Shown one piece after another: positions 16,969 through 25,691 of a stretch of DNA of 64,000 nucleotides (positions are counted from its first letter, which is position 1; each line of letters starts with the position of its first letter). The stretch is from Chryseobacterium sp. S0630 (lineage in GTDB: Bacteria; Bacteroidota; Bacteroidia; Flavobacteriales; Weeksellaceae), in NCBI RefSeq assembly GCF_024158915.1, contig NZ_JAMZGF010000005.1, forward strand, positions 62,001-126,000, given 5' to 3'. The position numbers were made by a program, and so were the translations under genes. Under the pieces are notes generated by a model. The model saw only the letters and a list, made by a program, of their open reading frames with translations. It had not been told where the DNA came from and ran no database searches.

Positions 16969-19221
16969 ATGTCAAAAAAAGGTGTAGCAAAAATAACAGG
17001 TCCCACAAATCCACAAATTGGTGCTTCGGCATCCTATTCAGTTACAGAATGGTATAAGGAAACTCCTGCCAGTCAACGAAATGGAAATAATATCACCTGG
17101 GAACTCTTCAGAAAAAGAAATAATGGAAGTTACACTTCTACCAATATTAAAAAGAAAGGAGCAACAGGGACTTTTACTTTTGAAGAAAAGGCTCTTGGAC
17201 AGGAATTCTTTGTAGAGGGTTATCTGAATTCTCCTGAAAAAAAAGGTAATACTATTATTTACATAAAGCCTACTAAAGGATTACCTAAAATTATATCATT
17301 GACACTTCTTGACAGCAATAAAAAAAAGATTACAATAAAACCCAAATATGGCCAGACTATAGTTGCAGAAATAAAAACGCAGAATATGTTTAAAGAAAAG
17401 CTGCTTTTGCAGGTCTGGGAACGAGATACAACAGCAGAAAGCGGCCACAACAAAGACGAAAATACACTACTTTATGAAAAAGAAATTGCAGTTAATGCTA
17501 ATGGAGTAAATGATGAAAATATAGTCCTTACTGAATTGATGATGAAAAAAGCTCAGGGAAGTGGAATATCTTTTATGATAGATGGAGGAGAACATGAATA
17601 CTATTTGGTAGTTAAACATAATAATATTTCCACTTTCAGTCCACAAACAGTTCAGGTTCTGAATCAAATCATTACAGTAAAAGGAAATGGAATCAACCCT
17701 CCACCGGAAAACCCGGAGACCGCCACTAATGTGGGGCAGGATCCAGATCAGCAAGGTTCTGAAGGAAAGTGCCCGAGGTGTGAAAAAGATTTTACTTGGA
17801 ATGAAATAAAAGAAATATTTGGAGAAAGTGACAAAACTTTCAGAATGGATTGTATTAATTGGATTAATAAATATAAATTAGATTTTGGAATAAATACATG
17901 TGCAAAAAAAGCTCATTTTCTAGCTCAAATTGCAGCAGAAACCCATTTTAGAGAAAAAGAAATGGCTGAAGGAAATGTAAAATATATTCCCAGAAATATC
18001 CGAGGTGGTACTTTTGGGGAACGTGGTAAACTATTGGATAAAAGAGGACAAATTGAAGAATTCTGTAATGAAAGGCCCGATCAAAAAAAACTCTTCAGTT
18101 TTTTATATGCGGCAGAAAACGGATTTGGAAACGGTAATGGAAATGAAGCCAGCGGAGATGGCTTTAACTTCCGGGGAAAAGGCTTGATTCAATTAACGGG
18201 CAAAGGTAATTACAAATCTGCAATGGGCTTGATTAAAGAATATGTTCCCGCAAAAATCTATAACGAATTAATATCCACTGAAAAAAGGAGAAAGCACTTT
18301 GATAAATTTGAATTTGAAGAAAACAGAAAAGAGAAAACCATAAAAGATGTAGATCTATTCGATTTTATTACTTACTATGACATGCCCACAGAGCCCAAAT
18401 ATGCAGTTCTCAGTGCATTGGCAGATTGGAAAGGTAAAGGATTGAGCAATTCCACATTAATGGTTAATGATGTAAAAAATGTAAGACCCGTTAGAAAAAA
18501 AATAAATGTAGGTTTAAAAAATCTGGATGTGGCCACTGATTTCTTTAAAAAAAGTGTGTCTCATTTAAAAGTAAATGAATGTACATTAGGCAAGAACAAA
18601 TCAATTGCCACTGAAAAAGGGACGGTAATTTTAGTGTCCGGCACCGATAAGAAAAGTGAAAAAGATCCCGCACAAAATATATATTGGATCATGTACAAGA
18701 CAACAGTTTACAAAGATATTACGCTAGCAACATTCAAAAAACTTAAAGGAGAAAATAAACTACCTAACCCGGACTATACAACATACTTAAGTAGAGATAC
18801 ACATCAAACTTATTCCAAATCTTCTAATGAAACCTTTAAACATTCGGATAAAAGATTTGGAAAATATAATGAAATTCCTCCTGGTGAATATTTCCTGGTT
18901 CCAGGTTTAGATAGTCAAAAATATTTAGTTTATGTAATTGATTCTGAATCAAAATCTGCAGGTGATGAAAATGGAATAAATGGACCTGATGGGGCAAGAG
19001 GAGGAGTTGCCCTGCATCATTATTGCCCACGCTTTTCAGTAGGTTGTTTCACATTCAATTCTGGAAAAGATACAACACCTGTTAAAAACTTTGTTAAAGA
19101 AATATCCGATTTAAATTTAGGCGATAACAGACCTGTACATTTTATTGTTGAGCCGCGTCAAGTAAAAGAATCACAATGGGATAACCCAGCATATGGAACC
19201 ACAAAATGGACAGGAATTTAA
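16969..19221 (+). CDS. putative bifunctional cell-wall effector: GH19-like plus L,D-transpeptidase-like
   Basis: 750 residues, no signal peptide. About 1-250: two beta-rich, Ig-like stretches. About 268-560: glycoside hydrolase 19 (chitinase/lysozyme) fold, shown by HFLAQIAAETHF with candidate catalytic Glu324, and GNEASGDGFNFRGKGLIQLT with Glu393 in the position of the second catalytic acid. About 580-750: a domain with PPGEYFLVPG and then HHYCPRFSVGC (His683/684, Cys693), resembling the His...(S/T)xGC active site of L,D-transpeptidase/DUF5675-type proteins. Lack of a signal peptide, position after a PAAR-like gene and a lipoprotein gene 12 bp downstream fit an injected antibacterial effector. 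The domain calls are by eye. Confidence 0.72.
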   Translation: MSKKGVAKITGPTNPQIGASASYSVTEWYKETPASQRNGNNITWELFRKRNNGSYTSTNIKKKGATGTFTFEEKALGQEFFVEGYLNSPEKKGNTIIYIKPTKGLPKIISLTLLDSNKKKITIKPKYGQTIVAEIKTQNMFKEKLLLQVWERDTTAESGHNKDENTLLYEKEIAVNANGVNDENIVLTELMMKKAQGSGISFMIDGGEHEYYLVVKHNNISTFSPQTVQVLNQIITVKGNGINPPPENPETATNVGQDPDQQGSEGKCPRCEKDFTWNEIKEIFGESDKTFRMDCINWINKYKLDFGINTCAKKAHFLAQIAAETHFREKEMAEGNVKYIPRNIRGGTFGERGKLLDKRGQIEEFCNERPDQKKLFSFLYAAENGFGNGNGNEASGDGFNFRGKGLIQLTGKGNYKSAMGLIKEYVPAKIYNELISTEKRRKHFDKFEFEENRKEKTIKDVDLFDFITYYDMPTEPKYAVLSALADWKGKGLSNSTLMVNDVKNVRPVRKKINVGLKNLDVATDFFKKSVSHLKVNECTLGKNKSIATEKGTVILVSGTDKKSEKDPAQNIYWIMYKTTVYKDITLATFKKLKGENKLPNPDYTTYLSRDTHQTYSKSSNETFKHSDKRFGKYNEIPPGEYFLVPGLDSQKYLVYVIDSESKSAGDENGINGPDGARGGVALHHYCPRFSVGCFTFNSGKDTTPVKNFVKEISDLNLGDNRPVHFIVEPRQVKESQWDNPAYGTTKWTGI

Positions 19222-19233
19222 AATAAATTAGTA

Positions 19234-20367
19234 ATGAATAAGAATCTGCCACAAATAGTATTATTAATATTCACATTATCCTGTGGACAAAATAAAACGA
19301 ACAAACAAATGAATTCACAAAATAAAGCTCCCTATAACCTGGTTGAAGAAGGTGATAACACTAAGTTCAATTATGATAATCTTTCACCAGATATTATCAA
19401 TTACGGAGCTAAATCTTTAGAAAACTTCAATTATAAATTTCCTGATTCTGAATTATTTTCCAAAAGAATATCAGAAGTTTACGGGGTAAATATTGATGAA
19501 TATACCAATAGGATTGTCGCCCTAAGAATGTCAGATTTTCCGGAAATTGCTATTAAAAATAAAGCTTACATACTAATACAGGATAGCGATTCAGATGCTA
19601 AATATTCTATCACGCCAGATATTTTATATCAGTATAATAAATTTATTATTTATAAAGATAAAACGGCGTTAAAAATCCTGAAAATGAGAGATCCTTATCT
19701 TGCAAAAGATCTGGTTTTATATTACGGATATAATGAAGATAAAGATCTTGTAAGTTTTGCTCTAAAAGATTTTGATTTTTCAAACATAACATCTTTCCAC
19801 GAATTAATTTTCGGAAGAAAAAATAAAAATCAACAATTTGTACTTAGAAACGGCATAGTGAATGATATTGAACAGATTGTTTATAAAGGCAAAACCAAAG
19901 AGATACTTTCTGAAGCAAAGGAAGGAAACGGCTACGACTCATTGGGAGAAATCCTGAATATGATGTATAAAAATCAATTCGACTATGCAGAATGTGATAA
20001 AAGCATTGCTTTTTTATGTGAGAAATCATTAAATGTAGGTGATATTGGAGATGTTCAGAGTTTTATCAATAAAAACAAAGAATTCATTAGAAAGTTAGAA
20101 CACAACAGTTTTTATGGTAATGAAAGATTAAAAACATTTTGTGAAAACTTAGAAATATTCAATGGTCAGGAAGACAGTAAAATAATTAGTGATCCTGATG
20201 GATATACCAATCTAAGAAAAGATAAAAATACATCTTCTGAAGTTTTACAAAAAATAAAATCAGGTGAACAGATAAAGGTTTTAGATCAAAGTGGAGATTG
20301 GTGGCTTGTGGAAACAAAGGATGGAAAACAAGGCTATATTCATAAAAGTAGAATAAAGAATGATTAA
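19234..20367 (+). CDS. SH3-domain lipoprotein, candidate immunity protein
   Basis: 377 residues with a lipoprotein signal (MNKNLPQIVLLIFTLSCGQN, lipidated Cys at about 17). The middle ~280 residues are not recognised. The last ~60 residues form a bacterial SH3 domain (YTNLRKDKNTSSEVLQKIKSG ... WWLVETKDGKQGYIHKS; long motif shown in parts). It begins 12 bp after the GH19/transpeptidase-like gene. A periplasm-facing lipoprotein next to a cell-wall-degrading effector is the usual arrangement for an immunity protein; that role is inferred from context only. Confidence 0.6.
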   Translation: MNKNLPQIVLLIFTLSCGQNKTNKQMNSQNKAPYNLVEEGDNTKFNYDNLSPDIINYGAKSLENFNYKFPDSELFSKRISEVYGVNIDEYTNRIVALRMSDFPEIAIKNKAYILIQDSDSDAKYSITPDILYQYNKFIIYKDKTALKILKMRDPYLAKDLVLYYGYNEDKDLVSFALKDFDFSNITSFHELIFGRKNKNQQFVLRNGIVNDIEQIVYKGKTKEILSEAKEGNGYDSLGEILNMMYKNQFDYAECDKSIAFLCEKSLNVGDIGDVQSFINKNKEFIRKLEHNSFYGNERLKTFCENLEIFNGQEDSKIISDPDGYTNLRKDKNTSSEVLQKIKSGEQIKVLDQSGDWWLVETKDGKQGYIHKSRIKND

Positions 20368-20676
20368 TACGTAATAAAATATATTTTGGTAATAACATTT
20401 AGACGATTTTTCTTTCTTTTCACCATTGTCAACATTTTTAACTATAAAGCTTTTCTATAGTCAATGGAAGCTATTATTTTATTAAAACTAGATTACTATT
20501 TAAAAAAAGCTCAGACATATTTATAAAAAGAAACAGAGATTCACTAAATTCAATATTCTTTTTAAGAATTTTACTATAAAACAAAAATAAAGCGAAAGAA
20601 AAGGCTATTTTCAATAATTAATAACAAATGTATAAATAGTGATTTTTTCATAACTTTACTTTAAATTTTTCAGCTC
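20368..20676 (+). other. 309-bp AT-rich gene-free stretch
   Basis: No open frame of note and no RNA gene seen. It separates the accessory cassette from the GAF gene. TAACTTTA at 20651-20658, one base off the -7 consensus and 18 bp before the TTG at 20677, is a weak promoter candidate. Confidence 0.5.
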
Positions 20677-22989
20677 TTGGCTAATCTCTATAAAAAAGAC
20701 TCTCCCTTTCAGGTTTATATATCATTCAAAAAATATTTGGATGTTCTGGAACATATCCGGTATAATGACAGATTGGAATACAGGGTCAATTATGCAGAGT
20801 CTTTACTAGAGAGCACCAGAAATTTTAAAGAACTTAGAGAAGGTTTTAATGACACTACCCTTCTTGAAAAACATGAAGACCTCATCAGACTACTTCTTGC
20901 TGATCTTTTTCCAACAGGCCTCACCAGAAACGAAATAAAAGCAGCAAGTATTCCGCTTTCCAACATTACTTTCAACTATACCGAAAGGTTTAAAGATATT
21001 CTGAAAGACGCAGGAAAAGACTTCGAAATAGAACTCAGGAATATTTCAGATAATGAATTTTATGTATTCTGTTGCTGTCTGATTCTTCAGAGCTACTTCA
21101 AAAAAGATATTAAAAGTACCATCCCGTTTTATTATGATATTCCCAATAAGCAGGGAATCATGAAGCATTATAAAATTACGGTCAATTCAGATTTTACAGA
21201 AATTACTCCTACAGAAGATGCCAAAATTCCGTCTGATGATGTTCTGGATATGCTGCTGGAAAATCTTGATGACTTTAAGCTTTGGAAGAAATATTTCCCA
21301 TCTCAATCCTGGATATTGAAAGGATTTACCATTATTTCACTGGTAGACTGTACCTCTGAAGTTGCCCTTTCTGATCTGAAATCAAGCATGATTGAAATTG
21401 ATCCGGAAAATATGAATCCCAACGAAAATCTCACAGAAATTTTCAAATCTTACTTTGATGTTCCTGAGCTAAGTTTTGGGCTGATGACTTTCAATAAAAA
21501 GGAACAGAAACTGGATAAGCTCCCGATTTATGAGAGTCTTCTTACGAATCATATCCTGGATTTCTGGATCAATGCATTTGATGAAGAAACTCGTAAGAGT
21601 ACTTTTAATAATTTAAATCATAATTCAAAGCCTGTAGTTGTTTCCAATGTAAACAACCTGGACGAGAATGTCAAGCTGCTTCCTTCCTTCAGTATTTTAA
21701 AGGATAATAATGTGAACAGTTTCATGGTAATTCCTATCATGAAAGATGGTGAGCTCCTTGCTATCATGGAATTCACCTCTCCTATTGCCGGAAGTTTCAA
21801 TGGTTTAAAGCTTAAAAAACTGGAGTTTTTCACCGATATGGTTCTTTTCTCTCTGAATAGATTTTACTTTGAGAAAAACTATCAGATAGAAGCTATTATT
21901 CAGCGTGAATATACAACCATCCACGACAGCGTGGTGTGGAAATTCAGAAATGAAGCTGAAAAATATTTTACAGCATCGCTTGGAAAAAAAATATATACTT
22001 TAAAGCAGATTGCATTTAAAAATCTGACTCCTTTGTTTGGGGTTTCAGATATCCGTTCTTCTTCTGAAAAACGTTTTAATCTGATGCTGCAGGATCTTAA
22101 TCAACAAATTGAATGGCTGAATGAGGTTTTGGTACTCACCAATTCCGATTCAGAAAAATTTGTACTGGCGCTGGATGTTTTTGAGAATGAGATCAACAAT
22201 GAGATCAAAGCGGATACAGAACAACGTTTCCAGAGATTATTAAGGGAAGAAATTCATCCTTTCCTCCAGGGTAAACTGGAAGTAAGAACCTCAAGAGAAA
22301 TAAAAACTAAAATCAAAGACTATTTTTCACACATCTTTACTTCTACAGATCTGTTTTATCACCACAGGAAAAACCTTGATGATTCTATCACTCTGGTCAA
22401 CCGAAAACTGGCAGATATGCTGGACGAAAGCCAGGTAAAAGCACAGGAAATTTTCCCACATTACTATGAAAGATTCAAATCTGACGGTGTGGAACATAAT
22501 CTGTACATTGGTACGGCCATCTCTCCTGAGCTTCATTATACATCAAAAGTTGTTCACAAACTGAGGTACTGGCAGCTAAAGACCATCTGTAAAATGGAAC
22601 TTGAATTTCAGTCGTTCAAAAAATATCTTCCTGTACAGCTGGATATCGCTTCGCTGATCTTTGTGTATAATGAAAAAATAGACATCCGTTTCAGAATGGA
22701 TGAAAAACGCTTCGATGTAGACGGAGCCTACAATTCCTATTATGAAATTATCAAAAAACGTCTGGACAAGGCGCATGTCAAAGATTCTTCTGAACGCATC
22801 ACTGCACCCGGAAAAATCACCATCGTCTATTTCGGAATGGAAAATCAAAAGGAATACCTTGACTACATTTCAAAACTTCAGAAAAAGGGAGTTTTACAAC
22901 ATGACATAGAATTTTTAAAAGTAGAGGATCTTCAGGGAATTACAGGATTGCTGGCGTTGAGGGTTTCTTTTACGCTTCCGCAGGAATAA
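20677..22989 (+). CDS. GAF-domain-like cytoplasmic protein, TTG start
   Basis: 770 residues, no signal peptide or transmembrane helix. The segment about residues 240-400 (SYFDVPELSFGLMTF ... VIPIMKDGELLAIMEF) looks like a GAF domain: a small-molecule or redox sensory fold. The rest is largely helical and unrecognised. I know long GAF-annotated proteins of this type from Chryseobacterium but not their role. No ATG lies near the N-terminus; the first plausible start is TTG at 20677, which gives ANLYKKDSPFQVYISF after Met. Confidence 0.65.
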   Translation: MANLYKKDSPFQVYISFKKYLDVLEHIRYNDRLEYRVNYAESLLESTRNFKELREGFNDTTLLEKHEDLIRLLLADLFPTGLTRNEIKAASIPLSNITFNYTERFKDILKDAGKDFEIELRNISDNEFYVFCCCLILQSYFKKDIKSTIPFYYDIPNKQGIMKHYKITVNSDFTEITPTEDAKIPSDDVLDMLLENLDDFKLWKKYFPSQSWILKGFTIISLVDCTSEVALSDLKSSMIEIDPENMNPNENLTEIFKSYFDVPELSFGLMTFNKKEQKLDKLPIYESLLTNHILDFWINAFDEETRKSTFNNLNHNSKPVVVSNVNNLDENVKLLPSFSILKDNNVNSFMVIPIMKDGELLAIMEFTSPIAGSFNGLKLKKLEFFTDMVLFSLNRFYFEKNYQIEAIIQREYTTIHDSVVWKFRNEAEKYFTASLGKKIYTLKQIAFKNLTPLFGVSDIRSSSEKRFNLMLQDLNQQIEWLNEVLVLTNSDSEKFVLALDVFENEINNEIKADTEQRFQRLLREEIHPFLQGKLEVRTSREIKTKIKDYFSHIFTSTDLFYHHRKNLDDSITLVNRKLADMLDESQVKAQEIFPHYYERFKSDGVEHNLYIGTAISPELHYTSKVVHKLRYWQLKTICKMELEFQSFKKYLPVQLDIASLIFVYNEKIDIRFRMDEKRFDVDGAYNSYYEIIKKRLDKAHVKDSSERITAPGKITIVYFGMENQKEYLDYISKLQKKGVLQHDIEFLKVEDLQGITGLLALRVSFTLPQE

Positions 22990-22993
22990 AAAA

Positions 22994-23015
22994 ATCCGGA
23001 ATATACATCCCGGAT
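22994..23015. terminator. hairpin between convergent genes
   Basis: ATCCGG (22994-22999) pairs with CCGGAT (23010-23015). A run of seven A lies on its left side, giving a U-run for minus-strand transcripts, and the gene ending at 23022 on the minus strand stops just before it. It may also serve the plus-strand GAF gene. Confidence 0.55.
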
Positions 23016-23021
23016 GATTAT

Positions 23022-23606
23022 TTATCTTTTCTCTTCAATAAAAATACTGATTTCAAATTCCTGTTTTACAGGATATTTATAAACTTTAGCAGAATACCAG
23101 TTGTCAAGTTCTTTTGATTGAAATAAACGTTCTATTTCTTTCTTTGAAGCTTCATCTGTATACTTTATGAAATCAATTTTTTCAATCGCATTTTGTTTTC
23201 CTATTGTTACGCGAAGTCTGTTTTCTCCTTTCTGTGCATTTGCCTGAACCTTAAATTTTTCAAATAAGATTTTGCGAAAATTGTCTATTCCGGTCTTAAA
23301 ACCTGCATAATTAGGCTCAAACAGCTCTATATCATCAATACAGTTCCCATTTATTTTCTGGCATTTTTCCAGAGATGTTACAGCTTCTGATTTTAATGAA
23401 TCAATTGCTTTTCTTTCTTCTGATGTAGATGGAAGTATTTTTATATTCTCTAATGTTGAAATATAATGAATTAGTGCTTCTGATTTTACAGAGTGTAACG
23501 TATCATTTTTAATAACTTTTCTAGTATGTGCTACTCCTTTAATCTCTTGCGAAGATACTTTGGATAGAAAAAGAATTGAGTAAATCAACATTAATTTCTT
23601 CATCAT
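23022..23606 (-). CDS. exported protein, unknown (third gene of set)
   Basis: 194 residues with a Sec signal peptide (MMKKLMLIYSILFLSKVSSQ). The mature part is charged and has a C-terminal segment (YPVKQEFEISIFIEEK) that reads like a TonB C-terminal-type or energy-transducer-like beta strand end, but I would not assign it. It overlaps the upstream gene by one base (position 23606), so the two are translationally coupled. Last gene of a three-gene minus-strand set of exported proteins. Function unknown. Confidence 0.6.
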   Translation of the reverse strand: MMKKLMLIYSILFLSKVSSQEIKGVAHTRKVIKNDTLHSVKSEALIHYISTLENIKILPSTSEERKAIDSLKSEAVTSLEKCQKINGNCIDDIELFEPNYAGFKTGIDNFRKILFEKFKVQANAQKGENRLRVTIGKQNAIEKIDFIKYTDEASKKEIERLFQSKELDNWYSAKVYKYPVKQEFEISIFIEEKR

Positions 23607-24013
23607 TAACGATATACTTTTATCCCTTTTATGATTTTACTTCCATAAAAATTTCTTTCTTCATTGGTGAATAAGGCATTATTTAATTCTTGGAAATATC
23701 TGGTTTCATGTCTTAAAATTGGAGTTTCCCATTCTATTGATAAAGTAACTACATTATGAAAAGAAGCTTCTTTATCACAAAAATTAAAATCAGTTGAAAA
23801 ATTATAATATTTAGTTCTAAAATTTGGGACAGGCCAAACCGTTTTAGGTTGAATTTGTGTCATATCATTTAATAACTTAGAAAAAGGCTTCCCTATATAA
23901 CTTGTTTTATTAACTTCAAATTGCTTTAAATAATTCAACGTATCTAGTTGAGCAAAACTTTTAATGAATAGACAAAAAGTAATCATTAATAATATTTTTG
24001 ATATTTTTTTCAT
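23606..24013 (-). CDS. small exported protein, unknown (second gene of set)
   Basis: 135 residues with a signal peptide (MKKISKILLMITFCLFIKSFAQ). The mature protein of about 113 residues is rich in aromatic residues and has no motif I recognise. It lies 6 bp after the lipoprotein gene and overlaps the next gene by one base, so the three are almost certainly one transcript. Perhaps a partner or inhibitor of the lipoprotein, but nothing in the sequence shows this. Confidence 0.6.
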   Translation of the reverse strand: MKKISKILLMITFCLFIKSFAQLDTLNYLKQFEVNKTSYIGKPFSKLLNDMTQIQPKTVWPVPNFRTKYYNFSTDFNFCDKEASFHNVVTLSIEWETPILRHETRYFQELNNALFTNEERNFYGSKIIKGIKVYR

Positions 24014-24019
24014 TGGTAA

Positions 24020-25516
24020 TTATTTTAAATTGCAGTCTATTGTTTCTTTATATATTATTTTTGTTGGGTCTGTTGGATCAGGTAATTCTTTCACATAAAT
24101 TGGGCTAAAATTACCCGAACTATCTTTTTTACTTATACCAATTCCCATTCCATATTTTCCTATTACAAAAGCTGTTGCAAGTTCCATTGATTCTTCATCA
24201 GATTTTTTTGAAACACTAAAAAAATAATTATATACTAAATTAAAGTCTTTTCCAATATTCATTGATGTATTCCAGTTTTGACTTGTCATATCAAAATAAG
24301 TAAGCTCGGGATAAGTTGTTGTAAAATTAGCAAAAGCCGTAGGATTTGTGATCGTATATACGTAAGTTGCTCCTGTATAAGCCCCATTAGTATAGTAATA
24401 ATTAAAATTAGGATTAATATTATGAACTTTCCAAAACCAATAAATATCTCCAGGGGAAGCTACATCATAAGTTACTGATGTGTGGTTATGTATACCTCCT
24501 TCCACAACAAAATCAGGATTTGTTGCAGGCATTGGTACACTAGCCCCAGAAGAGCTTCCTAAAATGATACTTGAAACTTTATAAATACCTGAAGGATTTT
24601 TACCAAAAGTAAAAGCTTTTTCAACAGTTGAAGTAGAAATACCTGACTTCATTGTATTATTTTGTAAATCAACTACAGATTCATTTAAAAGGGTTTTTGC
24701 TTTTGCATTTTCAGTAATAATTTTTTTACAAGGTCCACTAGGAAGTGGTAAATTAGGGATTGTAGGTGTACCATTATTATTTCCTCCTGATCCTCCAAAA
24801 GGTCCACCACCTCCACCAGTTCCATCATCACCCAATCCAGTTGTAGCTGGAAGAGCTTTACATCTATGGACAACTACTGTTACCCGTGTGGAAGGCTGAT
24901 CTGCTTTACAGGGACCTCCTTGCGTTTTTGGAAGCTCTCCATTGAAATGCTGTCCTTCACTGCAGGAAGTATAATAGGATTCCTCTACCCATTCACAGGA
25001 GATATCTGACTTCCCAACTAATCCACCATTGTAAGTTCCCGGATTAAGTTCTTCTACGGTCAGTTTTCCTTTTGTATCCACAGAGCCTCCATTGGCCAGA
25101 ATTTGCTTTTCCTGTAGGGTAAAGTGATAAGTAATTAAAAGTTCTTTGTAAGTCCCATCAGGAAGTAGACTTAGCACAAGGTTTTCCAAAGGTGCATCCT
25201 CAGCAGCATTATCCCTTGTAAGATGAAAAGTATAACTGTGAACATCAGGCCCTCGTTCTATGTAAATCACATCATCTGTATTTACAGAAACCCCATTACT
25301 GTACTTTACAGCTTTCCCTGAAACATAGGTTTCTAATGTTTTAAATTTCTCATTGACTTTTTTAAGCTCAGGAATAAGATTAGTCTTGTGCTTACTTTCA
25401 TCCAGTGAAATTCTTTTGTAAGTATACCGCAGAGCATTCCTGTCATTAGGATTCTCCTGCTGATCTGGGAAATAATCATTCCTGCAGGAATGTATTGCAA
25501 GGCTAAAGACTATCAT
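24020..25516 (-). CDS. large lipoprotein with JAMM-like HxH motif; signal peptide interrupted
   Basis: From the internal ATG at 25516 the protein is 498 residues and begins MIVFSLAIHSCRND, with a lipobox-type Cys at 11. A Gly/Pro-rich linker (about 225-255) divides an N-terminal part with several Cys from a C-terminal domain containing GGIHNHTSVTYDVASPGDIYWF-like sequence. Its HNH...SPGD pattern resembles the HxH(x7-8)SxxD zinc site of JAB/JAMM proteins. In-frame sequence upstream, ATG at 25549 then MTKKLLS, an amber codon, and LLL, completes a normal lipoprotein signal peptide, so the natural start appears to be 25549 and the gene carries a nonsense codon. Confidence 0.6.
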   Translation of the reverse strand: MIVFSLAIHSCRNDYFPDQQENPNDRNALRYTYKRISLDESKHKTNLIPELKKVNEKFKTLETYVSGKAVKYSNGVSVNTDDVIYIERGPDVHSYTFHLTRDNAAEDAPLENLVLSLLPDGTYKELLITYHFTLQEKQILANGGSVDTKGKLTVEELNPGTYNGGLVGKSDISCEWVEESYYTSCSEGQHFNGELPKTQGGPCKADQPSTRVTVVVHRCKALPATTGLGDDGTGGGGGPFGGSGGNNNGTPTIPNLPLPSGPCKKIITENAKAKTLLNESVVDLQNNTMKSGISTSTVEKAFTFGKNPSGIYKVSSIILGSSSGASVPMPATNPDFVVEGGIHNHTSVTYDVASPGDIYWFWKVHNINPNFNYYYTNGAYTGATYVYTITNPTAFANFTTTYPELTYFDMTSQNWNTSMNIGKDFNLVYNYFFSVSKKSDEESMELATAFVIGKYGMGIGISKKDSSGNFSPIYVKELPDPTDPTKIIYKETIDCNLK

Positions 25517-25549
25517 AAGCAGCAGCTATGAAAGTAGTTTTTTCGTCAT
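25514..25549 (-). pseudogene. interrupted signal-peptide start (amber codon)
   Basis: On the minus strand ATG (25549-25547) begins MTKKLLS, then TAG (25528-25526), then CTG CTG CTT and ATG (25516-25514) in the same frame. Lys-Lys followed by a hydrophobic core up to SLAIHSC is a textbook lipoprotein signal, broken only by this one codon. Either a recent nonsense mutation, a sequencing error, or translation restarts at 25516 without the basic n-region. Confidence 0.7.
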
Positions 25550-25691
25550 AATTTTGTGTTTTTAAAATAGTTAAAGTTTCAATACTTAAAAAAGCATGAG
25601 CAATATAAAGAAAAAATACTATGAAGCATTACGGGTTTCCACAATTCTTTTATAAATAACAGAAATACCTAATCTAGGAAAAAATTTTGTG

